Shown: positions 1-8,788 of the stretch, one piece after another
Layout: the number at the start of each line of letters is the position of its first letter
How positions within the stretch are numbered: the first letter of the stretch is position 1
NCBI GenBank assembly: GCA_035762005.1
Contig: DASTQA010000051.1
Span: 9,254 to 73,253 of the forward strand
Source: JAIBJN01 sp035762005
GTDB taxonomy: Bacteria > Actinomycetota > Thermoleophilia > Gaiellales > Gaiellaceae
Direction of reading: 5' to 3'
DNA: 64,000 nt
The notes under the pieces: generated by a model
Seen by the model: only the letters and a program-made list of their open reading frames with translations
Told to the model about the DNA's origin: nothing
The model's database searches: none
Translations under genes and position numbers: made by a program

Positions 1-102
1 GTCCCCGTCGGCGCTGCCAAGCAGCTCGTAGGCCTCGCGCCAGGCGTGCCGCTGCGCGGCTTCGCGGCCGGCTGCGAGCGAGTCGTCGGCGACCTGGGTC
101 AC
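1..102 (-). CDS. N-terminus of a LuxR-type or TPR-containing regulator (partial)
   Basis: This is a reading frame that runs off the left edge of the window. Thirty-four codons are visible from a GTG at 102. The peptide begins MTQVADDSLAAGREA and continues with a helix rich in Ala, Arg and Trp followed by YELLGSAD. That pattern is typical of the first TPR-like helix of the large LuxR-family and adenylate-cyclase-type regulators common in Thermoleophilia. No good Shine-Dalgarno sequence is visible. The family call rests only on the helix pattern, because the catalytic or DNA-binding part lies outside the window. Confidence 0.5.
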   Translation of the reverse strand, partial: MTQVADDSLAAGREAAQRHAWREAYELLGSADGD

Positions 103-160
103 GGGTAGCCAATTGTACGCCTGCGCTGTGGAGGCGAAAGCCTCGCCCGTTCCCGCACCC

Positions 161-592
161 CTAGTCCCGGACAAGCGTGAACGTGTCGACGATTCGCTCG
201 CAGCCCGACTCGGCATCGCGCGCGTCGCTCGTGTCCGCGCCGCACTCGACGTAGTGGAGCGTCCGCCCGTTGTACCCGTACACCCAGCGGGTCCGCTGTC
301 GGTCGCCCGCGAAGACGAGCCGCCACTCGTACCCGGGGAGCCCGCCGAGCGAGGCGGGCAGCGGCCCGCGGACGACGTCGCCGCCGATCTGCGCCCCGAA
401 CGCGCGCACGTTCCGTCGATCTCCAGCCGGAGCCTCTCGACGTCGGCGCGCGCGTCAGCGACCGGCCGAATCCGATCGACGTGACGGAGACGAAGTCCCG
501 GGTCCCCGGGTAGCCGACCGACACGAGCGACCGCGACGACCACCGCCGGGTCCTCGCCGTCCTTGCCTACCTCCGCGGCTGAGAGCCTGCGC
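161..592 (-). pseudogene. possible degraded small protein gene, multiple frameshifts
   Basis: Protein-like segments appear successively in different frames on the minus strand. Near 520-590 the segment is GEDPAVVVAVARVGR. Near 450-525 it is TRDFVSVTSIGFGRS. Near 410-455 it is ADVERLRLEIDGT. From 409 to the TAG at 161 it is an 82-residue stretch containing EWRLVFAGDRQRTRWVYGYNGR and two cysteines. No single frame is open through the region, and a TGA lies just upstream of the last segment. I read this as a gene broken by about three indels. A short intact gene covering only 161-409 (GTG start) is the alternative. Confidence 0.35.
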
Positions 593-1480
593 TCAGTCGT
601 GGATGCGGACGTTCCCCCCGGCGAGGACGCCGGCGCGGGCGAAGCCGTTGCCGGTCACGATGGCGAAGGTGTCCCGGCCCGGGCCCGGCTCCCCGAGGTC
701 GTCCACCTCGATGTGGTAGCTCCACTCCGTCCCGTTCACGAGGGCCGTGCCCTCGACGACCGCGTGCGTCGCCGTCCGCGCGAGCAACGTCGCGTCGAGG
801 CACTTCACCCTCGTCCCGATGACGTGGTCCATGACCGTGCACTGCGCCTCGACGCTCGTTCCGTCGCTCCTGGCGCTGAGCGCGAAGGTCACGCGGCCGT
901 CGACGAGGTCACCGATGTAGCCCCCGGCGGTCACGTGCCCCGCCGTGCCGAGCCGCTCGGAGGCGAAGCCCTCCTGCATCGTCAGGAGCGCGCCGCCCGT
1001 GGCCGGCCGGGTCATCTGCACCGACGTGAGCGCCGTGCCCTCGTCCGCGAAGACTCCCGCCGAGGTCGTGAGCGTGGCCTGGTAGTCGGCCGTGAGCAGC
1101 ACGTCGTTGAAGGCGACGCCTTCCGTCGTCCCGCAGTCGGCCACGCTGCTCGAGCGGAGCGTCTTCGAGCCCTCGACGTCCCCGAGCGGCGACTGGATCG
1201 TGAACGTCGCCTCGAACGCCGTCACCTCTCCGTCCACGATCGTGTAGCTCCCGCTCTCGACGAACGTCCCGGCGAACGTGCCGATCGCCGTGCCGGAGAC
1301 CGTGTAGCTCGCGCTCGAGACGCCCGCCGGGTCGCACGTGAATGTGAACGCGGCCCCGTCGCTCGAGACCCCTCCGAGGGACTCTCCGTCCAGGGTGGGC
1401 GTGGTCTGTGCCCCGGCCATGGCGGGTGCGGCGAGCGCGAGCGCGCCCACGAGGGCGACGAGAAGCGAGCGTCCGAGCAT
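593..1480 (-). CDS. secreted protein of unknown function
   Basis: A 295-residue protein starts at ATG 1480. A GGAGGT Shine-Dalgarno lies 8 bases upstream, which decides against longer versions of the frame. Residues 1-25 form a Sec signal peptide (hydrophobic core LLVALVGALALAAPAMA, cleavage near AGA-Q). The mature part is rich in Thr, Gly and Val with alternating beta-strand character. It has four cysteines in two loosely paired groups, suggesting an extracytoplasmic beta-sandwich. I do not recognise the family. It follows the M14 peptidase gene in the same direction after about 115 bases. Confidence 0.8.
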   Translation of the reverse strand: MLGRSLLVALVGALALAAPAMAGAQTTPTLDGESLGGVSSDGAAFTFTCDPAGVSSASYTVSGTAIGTFAGTFVESGSYTIVDGEVTAFEATFTIQSPLGDVEGSKTLRSSSVADCGTTEGVAFNDVLLTADYQATLTTSAGVFADEGTALTSVQMTRPATGGALLTMQEGFASERLGTAGHVTAGGYIGDLVDGRVTFALSARSDGTSVEAQCTVMDHVIGTRVKCLDATLLARTATHAVVEGTALVNGTEWSYHIEVDDLGEPGPGRDTFAIVTGNGFARAGVLAGGNVRIHD

Positions 1481-1595
1481 GTATTTGACCTCCGGCGAGA
1501 AGACGACGACTGTTGTCAACGACTCTATCGCGCCGGGAACGCGCGAGGGGCGGGAACCGTCCCCGCCCCTCAGCGCAGCTAGCTGCGTCGGTCGT

Positions 1596-4190
1596 CTACT
1601 GGTCTGCCCAGTAGGCGCCCGCGCCGACCATCGGCCACTCACGCTCCGGATCCGCCCGGTAGAGCGGGTTCATCGCGAAGGTCGTGAGCCGGGCCGTGCC
1701 GGCGTCGTTCGTGCCGTGGAGGACGAACGGCGAGCCCGGCGCAGTGGCGGACGCCGGGTCGATGAACCAGAGCCCGGCGAGGAAGAAGTCCGTCTCCGCC
1801 AGGCGCGCGTCCACCGAGAGCGAGCCCGGCACCGCCGAGTACCACGACGGCGGATCGACGATCGCCGTGTCGGTGCTCGGGTAGGCGCCGACGATCGGGC
1901 TCGTGGCGCCGCCCTCGTTCGTCCAGCGGACGATGCCGCTCGCGCCCCGCTGTCCGGTCTTCGTGGAGACGGTCAGCCCGGTGACCTGGCCGCCGTTCAC
2001 GAGGAAGTTCGCGCCGCCGTTCGTGCCGTAGCCGAGGTAGCCGCCGCCGGCCGCGAAGAACGCCGTCAGCCGTTCTCGCGCGGTGGGCAGCCCTGCGCTC
2101 GGCCAGTTGCCCGAGTTCCAGATCACGTCGTAGTCGACGAGCGGATCCGTCGGCGCCGAGTTGAGCGCCGACGTCGTCATGAAGTCGACGGGGAACCCGA
2201 GCTCCCGCAGCGACCAGACGTCCTGGTTCACGCCGCCGGTGAGGGCGAGGATCCTCGGGACGCGGTCGATCGGGTCGGTCTCGCCGGGCAGCGTCGCGGA
2301 CCGGACGCGGCGGAACGTGATCCCGTTCGCGCGGCCCGCGGCGCCGAGCGTCACCTTCGTGGCCGGGTCGGCCTCGAAGAGGACGGAGCCGGCTGGGAGC
2401 GTGTCGCCCCGCGCCGCCTCGAACGGCTCGAGCGCCATCTCGGCGACGAGGCCGTCGCCGACGACCGCGTTCAGCACGCGCACCGCCGTCGGCGAGTCGA
2501 GCTCGAGGGCGTACGCCTCGGCGGCACCCGACTCGAGGCCGCCGTCCAGCCGTCGCGTCTTGCCGATCTCGCTCGTGAGCGGGTCGAACGCCGCACCCTC
2601 GGGGATCTCCGCGATGTCGGCGCCCCAGAGGTAGCCGTGGCTCCACGCGGCCGGCGGCGCGTAGAGGACGCCGATGCGGTCGGTGACGTCGACCCCGATG
2701 AAGAGGGCCGTGTCGGCGAGGCCGCGATGCGCCTGGTCCATCCAGACCACGTAGGAGCCCCGCTCGAACGTCTGCCCGCCGAAGCTCGCGTCCTGCTTCA
2801 GCTCGTGGACCTCGATGCCGTTTCGGAGCAGCCACGAGACGAGCCGGTTGGCCTCCGCGTCGGAGCGCTGGCCCTCGCCGAGCGGGATCACGTACGCCGT
2901 CGGGAACTCCTTCATCCAGTTGTTGTCCACGTCGAAGGGCGGCGGGCAGCAGTCGGGCCGAGGCTCGTCCTCGACGCCGCGGCGGTACCGCTCGGCCTCG
3001 TCGTAGAGCATCTCGTCGCGGTTGGCGACGACGTACTCGAGGGTCGAGGTCGTCACGATGTACTGCATCTGGAACGAGCCCAGGCGCCCGAGCGTGTGCG
3101 TCGTCGAGCCCGGGAGCCCGCAGTCGAAGTCGGTCTGGTTGCACATCTCGACCGTCGAGCCGTCGAGGCCGACGTGCTGCGCGTACATCGGCGTGTAGAA
3201 CGGGCCCCAGTCGTCCCAGCTCTCGGCCACGGCGGGGCCGGGCGGATTGCCGTCCGGGCAGAGCTCGCCCGGATCGGGATCGGAGCCGTCGGCGCACCAG
3301 TCGTTGATCGGGCGCGTGACGTCGAACCCGACCGCGTTCATGGCCGTCTCGTTGGCGTCGATCCGAGGCTGGTTCCACTTGAGCCAGAGGTCGTACTCGA
3401 TGCTCGGGTTGTGCGGCTTCGTCGTCGCCTCGATCAGCGTCGGGGTGACGTAGCCGTGCAGGTCGAGCACCTCGACCGGCAGCCACTTCTGCATCTGGGC
3501 GACGGAGGCGCGGACCTCGGGCTGCGACTGCGTGAGGAAGTCGCGGTTCAGGTCGAAGCCGTTGCCGTTCGCCCGCGTGCCGGCGGCGCGGCCGTCGGGG
3601 TTCTGGATCACGTTGAAGACGAGGATGACGTGGTCGAGGATCGCGTCGATCTGCGGATCGGTGCCGTACGGCGTCGTCGCGAGCTCCTCGATGAGCTGCA
3701 TGTTCGACTCGACGCCCTCGTACTCGTTCCCGTGGATGGCGCCCTGGACGTAGACGGGGACCTTGATCTCGTCGCCCCACCGGTCGAGGAGCGCCTGGGC
3801 GCGTGCCGGGTCCTCGAGCGCGATCCCGCGCCACTGCACCCAGCGGTTGTAGTCGCGCCGCTGCTCCGCCGTGTCGACGGCGTTGAAGACGACGCCGTAC
3901 ATGTCGCGTCCGAGCGCCGACTGGCCGATGACCTCGACGCTCATGCGGTCGCCGAGCTGCGAGGCCTCGATCTCGTCGAGCGTGCATCCGATCGCCCAGT
4001 ACGGGATGTGCGCGAAGCTTCCGGGCGGGTGCGCCGGGTCGGAACCGTCGGGCAGGTTCGCCGCGGCGTCCGGGACCGGCGTGCCGCACCACGGCGGCGT
4101 GAGCTGCGCGCTTGCGTTGCCCGCCACGCCGAGCGACACGACGAGCGCCGCGAGCGCGAGCAGGAGCAACCTTCTGAATCGGCCTGCCAA
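1596..4190 (-). CDS. secreted M14-family zinc carboxypeptidase
   Basis: An exported metallocarboxypeptidase of about 864 residues. The best start is TTG at 4190, because a perfect AGGAGGT lies 8 bases before it; an ATG at 4208 has no comparable site and overlaps that sequence. A signal peptide (LLLLALAALVVSLGVAG, cleavage near NASA-Q) is followed by the M14 domain. The zinc ligands are H153 and E156 in GAIHGNEYEG and H245 in LDLHGY. A Glu in TTSTLEYVV is the likely catalytic residue. The last 250 residues contain a class I amidotransferase-like fold (YDVIWNSGNW, AAGGGYLGYG), a common extension in these long family members. It should trim peptides outside the cell. Confidence 0.88.
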   Translation of the reverse strand: MAGRFRRLLLLALAALVVSLGVAGNASAQLTPPWCGTPVPDAAANLPDGSDPAHPPGSFAHIPYWAIGCTLDEIEASQLGDRMSVEVIGQSALGRDMYGVVFNAVDTAEQRRDYNRWVQWRGIALEDPARAQALLDRWGDEIKVPVYVQGAIHGNEYEGVESNMQLIEELATTPYGTDPQIDAILDHVILVFNVIQNPDGRAAGTRANGNGFDLNRDFLTQSQPEVRASVAQMQKWLPVEVLDLHGYVTPTLIEATTKPHNPSIEYDLWLKWNQPRIDANETAMNAVGFDVTRPINDWCADGSDPDPGELCPDGNPPGPAVAESWDDWGPFYTPMYAQHVGLDGSTVEMCNQTDFDCGLPGSTTHTLGRLGSFQMQYIVTTSTLEYVVANRDEMLYDEAERYRRGVEDEPRPDCCPPPFDVDNNWMKEFPTAYVIPLGEGQRSDAEANRLVSWLLRNGIEVHELKQDASFGGQTFERGSYVVWMDQAHRGLADTALFIGVDVTDRIGVLYAPPAAWSHGYLWGADIAEIPEGAAFDPLTSEIGKTRRLDGGLESGAAEAYALELDSPTAVRVLNAVVGDGLVAEMALEPFEAARGDTLPAGSVLFEADPATKVTLGAAGRANGITFRRVRSATLPGETDPIDRVPRILALTGGVNQDVWSLRELGFPVDFMTTSALNSAPTDPLVDYDVIWNSGNWPSAGLPTARERLTAFFAAGGGYLGYGTNGGANFLVNGGQVTGLTVSTKTGQRGASGIVRWTNEGGATSPIVGAYPSTDTAIVDPPSWYSAVPGSLSVDARLAETDFFLAGLWFIDPASATAPGSPFVLHGTNDAGTARLTTFAMNPLYRADPEREWPMVGAGAYWADQ

Positions 4191-4540
4191 GGGTGAGCAC
4201 CTCCTCATCGATCTGGTGAAGGGCGAGAGCTCCTTCTCGGAAGCGGCGACGACGCCGGCCTGCGCGAAGCGGCAGCGGGCGCGACGAGAGGCACGCTCAC
4301 GAGACCCCGACGCCCGCGCGTCGCGATCGCGACCCGCGCAGACCGGCAAGAAAGAAGGCCCAAAGGCTCAGACTCGTCCCGACTGCGCGCGGCACCCCTC
4401 CGTCGCCGCAAGAACCACCACGCCATTGAAAACCCCGCGCGCGGACAAGTCAAGCGCCATGAAACAGGGAGCTCCCCCGGCCGTGCGGATCGGCGCCCGT
4501 TCGTGCTAGCCTCGACCTCCCCCGGCCCTCGACGGAATCC
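4191..4540. other. 350-bp gap between divergent genes
   Basis: No convincing gene is seen. The gap holds the leader of the M14 peptidase gene on the left, with AGGAGGT at 4199-4205. On the right it holds the promoter region of the ABC-transporter operon, where TAGCCT at 4507-4512 could be a -10 element of the primary sigma factor about 30 bases before the ATG. The rest is unremarkable GC-rich sequence. Confidence 0.5.
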
Positions 4541-5449
4541 ATGCGCAAGGCACTCCTCCTCCTGCTCCTCGTCGCGCTTCTCGGCGTCGCGGCCGCCTGC
4601 GGGGAAGACGACGAGGACGCCGAGCCCGAAGCCGCTCCGACGGGGGCGACGGACACCGGCGCGGCCGAGGAGCCGGACCCGTGCGCGACGGAGCAGCTGA
4701 CGCTCGTGAACGAGGGCCAGCTCACGATCGGCACCGACAACCCGGCCTTCCCGCCCTGGTTCCAGGACGCGGAGGGGGCTCCCTGGGACCCGACGAGCGA
4801 GCCGACGCAGGAGGGGTACGAGGCGGCCGTCGCGTACGCGGTCGCCGAGGAGCTCGGCTTCTCGGACGACGAGGTGCAATGGGTCGTCGTCCCCTTCGAC
4901 CAGGCGTTCCGGCCCGGGCCGAAGGACTTCGACTTCGACATCAACCAGGTCTCCTACCGGCCGAAGCGGGACGAGGCGGTCGACTTCAGCGACTCCTACT
5001 ACGACGTCCAGCAGGCGGTCGTGACGCTCGGGAGCTCCGACTACGCGGACGCGGCCTCGCTCGCCGACCTCCAGGGGGCGAAGCTCGGCGCGCCGGTGGG
5101 GACGACGAGCTTCGAGATCATCGAGACCGTCATCCAGCCCGGCGAGGACCCGGCCGTCTTCAACAACCTCAACGACGCGGTCAGCGCGCTCAAGAACGAC
5201 CAGGTGGACGGCATCGTCGTCGACCTGCCGACCGCGTTCTTCGTCACGGCAGTCCAGGTGCCCAAGGGGACGATCGTCGGTCAGGTCGCCGCCGAGAGCC
5301 AGGAGTACTTCGGCCTCGTCTTCGAGGAGGGGAACCCGCTCCGCGACTGCGTGAACGAGGCGCTCGCCTCGCTCCGCGAGGACGGCACGCTCGAGGCGAT
5401 CGAGCAGGAGTGGCTCGCGGACAAGGCCGACGCCCCGGTGCTCGAGTAG
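4541..5449 (+). CDS. polar amino acid ABC transporter substrate-binding lipoprotein
   Basis: A 302-residue family-3 solute-binding protein. The signal peptide LLLLLLVALLGVAAAC ends in a lipobox with Cys20, so the protein should be lipid-anchored outside the membrane. An acidic linker (GEDDEDAEPEA) precedes the bilobed domain. That domain carries family features such as TIGTDNPAFPPW near the start, INQVSYRPKRDEAVDFSDSYYDV in the middle and LREDGTLEAIEQEW near the C-terminus. It is the first gene of a three-gene operon with permease and ATPase, 7 bases before the permease. Substrate specificity within polar amino acids cannot be read from the sequence. Confidence 0.92.
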   Translation: MRKALLLLLLVALLGVAAACGEDDEDAEPEAAPTGATDTGAAEEPDPCATEQLTLVNEGQLTIGTDNPAFPPWFQDAEGAPWDPTSEPTQEGYEAAVAYAVAEELGFSDDEVQWVVVPFDQAFRPGPKDFDFDINQVSYRPKRDEAVDFSDSYYDVQQAVVTLGSSDYADAASLADLQGAKLGAPVGTTSFEIIETVIQPGEDPAVFNNLNDAVSALKNDQVDGIVVDLPTAFFVTAVQVPKGTIVGQVAAESQEYFGLVFEEGNPLRDCVNEALASLREDGTLEAIEQEWLADKADAPVLE

Positions 5450-5456
5450 GTCGCCC

Positions 5457-6272
5457 GTGAGGCCGGCCGGCGGCTCCGGGGCGCGGAGCACGCTGATCGC
5501 CGTCGCGAGCACGGTGGTCTTCGCGGCCGCCGCCGTGCTCCTCGTCACGAACGCGCCCGGCTGGCCGGCGGTCGAGCGCGCCTTCTTCGCGGGCGACGTG
5601 TTCCGCGAGTCGCTCGACGTCATCCCGGAGGCCTTCCTCCTCAACGTGAGGATCTTCCTCATCGCCGAGGTCTTCATCCTCGTCCTCGCCCTCGTGCTCG
5701 CGATCGTGCGAAGCCTGCCCGGCCCGGTCTTCTTCCCCCTCCGCGCCCTCGCGGTCGCCTACACGGACTTCTTCCGGGGCGTTCCCACGATCCTCGTCAT
5801 CTACCTGCTCGGCTTCGGCGCCCCGGCGCTCGAGATCTCCGGCGTTCCCCGCGACCCGCTCGTGTGGGGCGTCGTCGCGCTCGTCCTCGTCTACTCGGCG
5901 TACGTCTCGGAGGTGTACCGGGCGGGGATCGACTCCGTGCATCCGAGCCAGGAGGCGGCGGCGCGCTCGCTCGGCCTCTCGCGCGGGCAGGCCCTGCGGT
6001 TCGTCGTCCTGCCGCAGGCGGTCCGCCGGGTCGTCCCGCCCCTCCTGAACGACTTCATCGGCCTCCAGAAGGACACGGCCCTCGTCGCGCTCCTGGGCCC
6101 CGTGGAGGCGTTTCGGCAGTCGCAGATCGAGGTCGCCGCGACCTTCAACTACACCCCGTACCTCGTCACCGCGCTGCTCTTCGTGCTCCTGACGATCCCG
6201 CTCGCCCGCTTCACCGACTGGCTCGTCGCCCGCGACCGGCGGCGCCTGCTCGCCGCCGGGGGCCTCCGGTGA
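5457..6272 (+). CDS. amino acid ABC transporter permease (HisM/GlnP type)
   Basis: A 271-residue inner-membrane permease with five to six hydrophobic segments. The EAA loop characteristic of importer permeases is visible as EVYRAGIDSVHPSQEAAARSLG and is followed by PQAVRRVVPPLLNDFI. The GTG start lies 7 bases after the binding-protein gene. The stop overlaps the GTG of the ATPase gene (GTGA), so the two are translationally coupled. The family His/Glu/Gln/Arg/opine permease subunit fits. It probably works as a homodimer because no second permease gene is present. Confidence 0.9.
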   Translation: MRPAGGSGARSTLIAVASTVVFAAAAVLLVTNAPGWPAVERAFFAGDVFRESLDVIPEAFLLNVRIFLIAEVFILVLALVLAIVRSLPGPVFFPLRALAVAYTDFFRGVPTILVIYLLGFGAPALEISGVPRDPLVWGVVALVLVYSAYVSEVYRAGIDSVHPSQEAAARSLGLSRGQALRFVVLPQAVRRVVPPLLNDFIGLQKDTALVALLGPVEAFRQSQIEVAATFNYTPYLVTALLFVLLTIPLARFTDWLVARDRRRLLAAGGLR

Positions 6273-7021
6273 CCGACGCGCCGGCCCTCGTCCTCGAGGG
6301 CGTGCACAAGTCCTTCGGCCCGAACGAGGTCCTACGCGGCATCGACCTCGTGCTCGCGCCGCACGAGGTCGTCTGCCTCATCGGCGCCTCGGGGTCGGGG
6401 AAGTCGACGCTCCTCCGCTGCGTGAACCTCCTCGAGCCGATCGACGCCGGCCGCATCCTCCTCGGCGAGACGGAGATCACGGCGTCCGGCGTGAAGATCG
6501 ACCGCGTGCGCCGCCGCATCGGGATCGTCTTCCAGGCGTTCAACCTCTTCCCGCACATGAGCGTCCTCGGCAACGTCACCCTCGCGCCCGTCCGGGCGCT
6601 CGGTCTCCCGCGGCGCGAGGCCGAGGCGCAGGCGCTCGAGCTCCTGGATCGCTTCGGCCTGGGCGACAAGCGGGACGAGTACCCGGACCGCCTCTCGGGC
6701 GGGCAGCAGCAGCGGGTCGCGATCGTGCGCGCGCTCGCGATGCGGCCGGAGCTCATGCTCCTCGACGAGGTGACGAGCGCCCTCGACCCCGAGCTCGTCG
6801 CCGAGGTCCTGAACGTCATCCGCGAGCTCGCGGAGTCCGGGATGACGATGCTGATCGCGACGCACGAGATGGCCTTCGCCCGCGACATCGCCGACCGGGT
6901 CTGCTTCCTCGACGCGGGCCTCATCCTCGAGGACGGCGATCCGGAGGAGATCTTCACGGCCCCGCGCGAGCCGAGGACGCAGCAGTTCCTCCAGCGCATC
7001 ATCGAGGCCGGGAGGCTGTAG
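6269..7021 (+). CDS. amino acid ABC transporter ATP-binding protein
   Basis: A 250-residue ATPase. It starts at GTG 6269, overlapping the permease stop by four bases. Visible motifs are Walker A GASGSGKST, Q-loop VFQAFNLFPHM, signature LSGGQQQRVAI, Walker B LMLLDEVTSALDP and H-loop ATHEMAFA. The FQAFNLFPHM and ATHEMAFARDIADRV sequences are typical of the GlnQ/HisP class. It powers uptake by the preceding permease and lipoprotein. The Walker B Glu reads LLDEVTSALD, as is usual for this class. Confidence 0.94.
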   Translation: MTDAPALVLEGVHKSFGPNEVLRGIDLVLAPHEVVCLIGASGSGKSTLLRCVNLLEPIDAGRILLGETEITASGVKIDRVRRRIGIVFQAFNLFPHMSVLGNVTLAPVRALGLPRREAEAQALELLDRFGLGDKRDEYPDRLSGGQQQRVAIVRALAMRPELMLLDEVTSALDPELVAEVLNVIRELAESGMTMLIATHEMAFARDIADRVCFLDAGLILEDGDPEEIFTAPREPRTQQFLQRIIEAGRL

Positions 7022-7034
7022 CGCCGGCCCCCGG

Positions 7035-8708
7035 CTAGGGGGCGAGCCGGACCCGGAAGCGGAAGAGGCGCCGGTTGTCGCGCGGCGTCCCGTAGCAGGA
7101 GTAGGAGGGCGGCACCGTGTCCCGCCAGCACCTCGTCCGGGTGCTCCCGTTCGAGAGGGCGAGCTCGACGCGCTTCACCCTCGCCCGCCCGAACTCGACC
7201 CGGCGGCCGAGCGTGCCCTCCTTGCGGTAGACGCGGCTCGTCGTCGTGCCGTCCCTGCGGACGACGAGGACGGACGCCCGGCCGCCGTGCCGCGGCACCG
7301 TGAGGCGGAGGCGGAGGTCGCCGCGGCGGGGGGCCGTGGCCCGCGGGACGAACGCGAAGAAGCGCGTGGCCAGGTGCTGGAGCCGCGTGCGCCGCTCCGG
7401 CTTCCACCCTGCCCCCCCGCCGATGCGGAAGACGCGGGAGAGCGGCGGGACCGGATAGCCCGCCGTGTCCCCGTCGGCGTAGCTCCCGCGCCGGTTCACG
7501 ACGCCGAAGCGCGCGAAGACGTCCGCGAAGGCGTGCCCGCGCTGACCGAGCTCCCGGCGCAGGGCGCGGAGCGAGTAGTCGTCCGGCGGCTCGTCGCCCG
7601 GCGTGGCGGGATCGGGGTCGTGCGCGTCGACCCGCTCCCAGATCTCCCGCAGGATCGCCGGGTCGCCCGCGACCTTCTCCTCGAGGAAGCGCCAGAAGAT
7701 CCAGGCGCCGTACTCGGAGTCTCCGAGCCCGCCCCGGTCGAGCGCGCTCCACGGTCGTGTGAGCGGGCTGTACGAGAGGAAGTTGACGTTGTCGTCGACC
7801 TCGGGGAAGACGGTCTCCTCGATGTTGGCCGCCGTGCCCTCGAGGAGCCAGGAGTCCTCCAGCCAGTCGTAGGCGAACTGGGAGGCGTGGTGGAACTCGT
7901 GCGCCGCCGTGACCTCGAGGAACTCCTGCGGCGAGTGGGCCGTGCCGAACTCGCGGAAGTCCTCGTCGAGCACGCAGTACGCGGACACGGCGTAGACGTC
8001 GGAGCCGGCGTCCGGGTCGTCGCTCGTGCAGTAGCCGAACACCTGGGCCGAGCCGAGATCCTCGAGGTAGACGTCGAGGCGGCCGTCGCCGCCGTCGTTC
8101 GAGGAGTCGCCGTCGGAGAGAGGTGCGCGGTAGCCCAGGTCGCCGATCTCCCGGGCCCACACGTACTCGAGCGTCGCGAGCGCGAGGTCGACGAAGTCGG
8201 GGATCCCGTTGAAGGGGTCGTCGTCGACCGGGTCCGGGGCCGCGGGGTCCCCGGGCCCGTCCACCCAGTGGAGGCAGAGCTCGACGCCCGGGACGAGGCT
8301 GCAGAGCGGGCTGTTCGCGGACTCGGACGACGTCCAGCCGTTCCCGATCGGCACGCCGCCGCCGTCGGGGCGGGCGAGGAGGCGCCGGGCGGCCGTCCGG
8401 TCGGCGCCCGTGAGCTCGTCCACGCGCAGGGCGAGGTCGCGCAGGAGCATCGTCGCGTCCCGGCGTCCCGCGCGCTCGACGTCTCCCCACTCCCGCCGCG
8501 CCCGCGCGAGCTGGAAGACGCTGCGGGCCCGCTCGAGCGCATACCCGGCCTCGTCGAGCTCCCCGCGCGCGAGGGCCCGTCCGAGGTCGTCGTGAGGACT
8601 CGGCGCGAGCGGGGGAAGCGGCCGCGGCTCCTCCTCCTGCGCCGACGCGATGGCCGGCACGGCGAGCACGGCGACGGCGAGGCAGGCCGTCAGGCCGAGC
8701 GCTCGCAT
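7035..8708 (-). CDS. secreted gluzincin-like metalloprotease (MXAN_6640-type)
   Basis: An exported protein of about 557 residues. I chose ATG 8708 because it places the signal peptide (ALGLTACLAVAVLAVPAIASA) at the very N-terminus; an ATG at 8729 would add seven residues. The core has the zinc motif HEFHHASQ with a downstream E in WLLEGTAANIEE, matching the HExxH...E arrangement of MXAN_6640-family putative metalloproteases. Asp-rich stretches (DDDPFNGIPDFVD, DGDSSNDGGDGRLDVY) look like calcium-binding loops. The C-terminal 130 residues are Arg-rich and beta-like and may bind the cell wall. It converges with the ABC operon. Confidence 0.75.
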   Translation of the reverse strand: MRALGLTACLAVAVLAVPAIASAQEEEPRPLPPLAPSPHDDLGRALARGELDEAGYALERARSVFQLARARREWGDVERAGRRDATMLLRDLALRVDELTGADRTAARRLLARPDGGGVPIGNGWTSSESANSPLCSLVPGVELCLHWVDGPGDPAAPDPVDDDPFNGIPDFVDLALATLEYVWAREIGDLGYRAPLSDGDSSNDGGDGRLDVYLEDLGSAQVFGYCTSDDPDAGSDVYAVSAYCVLDEDFREFGTAHSPQEFLEVTAAHEFHHASQFAYDWLEDSWLLEGTAANIEETVFPEVDDNVNFLSYSPLTRPWSALDRGGLGDSEYGAWIFWRFLEEKVAGDPAILREIWERVDAHDPDPATPGDEPPDDYSLRALRRELGQRGHAFADVFARFGVVNRRGSYADGDTAGYPVPPLSRVFRIGGGAGWKPERRTRLQHLATRFFAFVPRATAPRRGDLRLRLTVPRHGGRASVLVVRRDGTTTSRVYRKEGTLGRRVEFGRARVKRVELALSNGSTRTRCWRDTVPPSYSCYGTPRDNRRLFRFRVRLAP

Positions 8709-8788
8709 CGGTGACCCAGCCTGCCGCATCCGCCGCGCATCACTGTACTCCCGAAGATCGGCACCGGCGGGACCGCTCGTTAGACTCG

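Noticed and set aside
1338..4196. Long plus-strand frame opposite the M14 peptidase
   Set aside because: Arg/Val/Asp-rich shadow with no motif. The M14 zinc ligands and signal peptide on the minus strand settle the coding strand.
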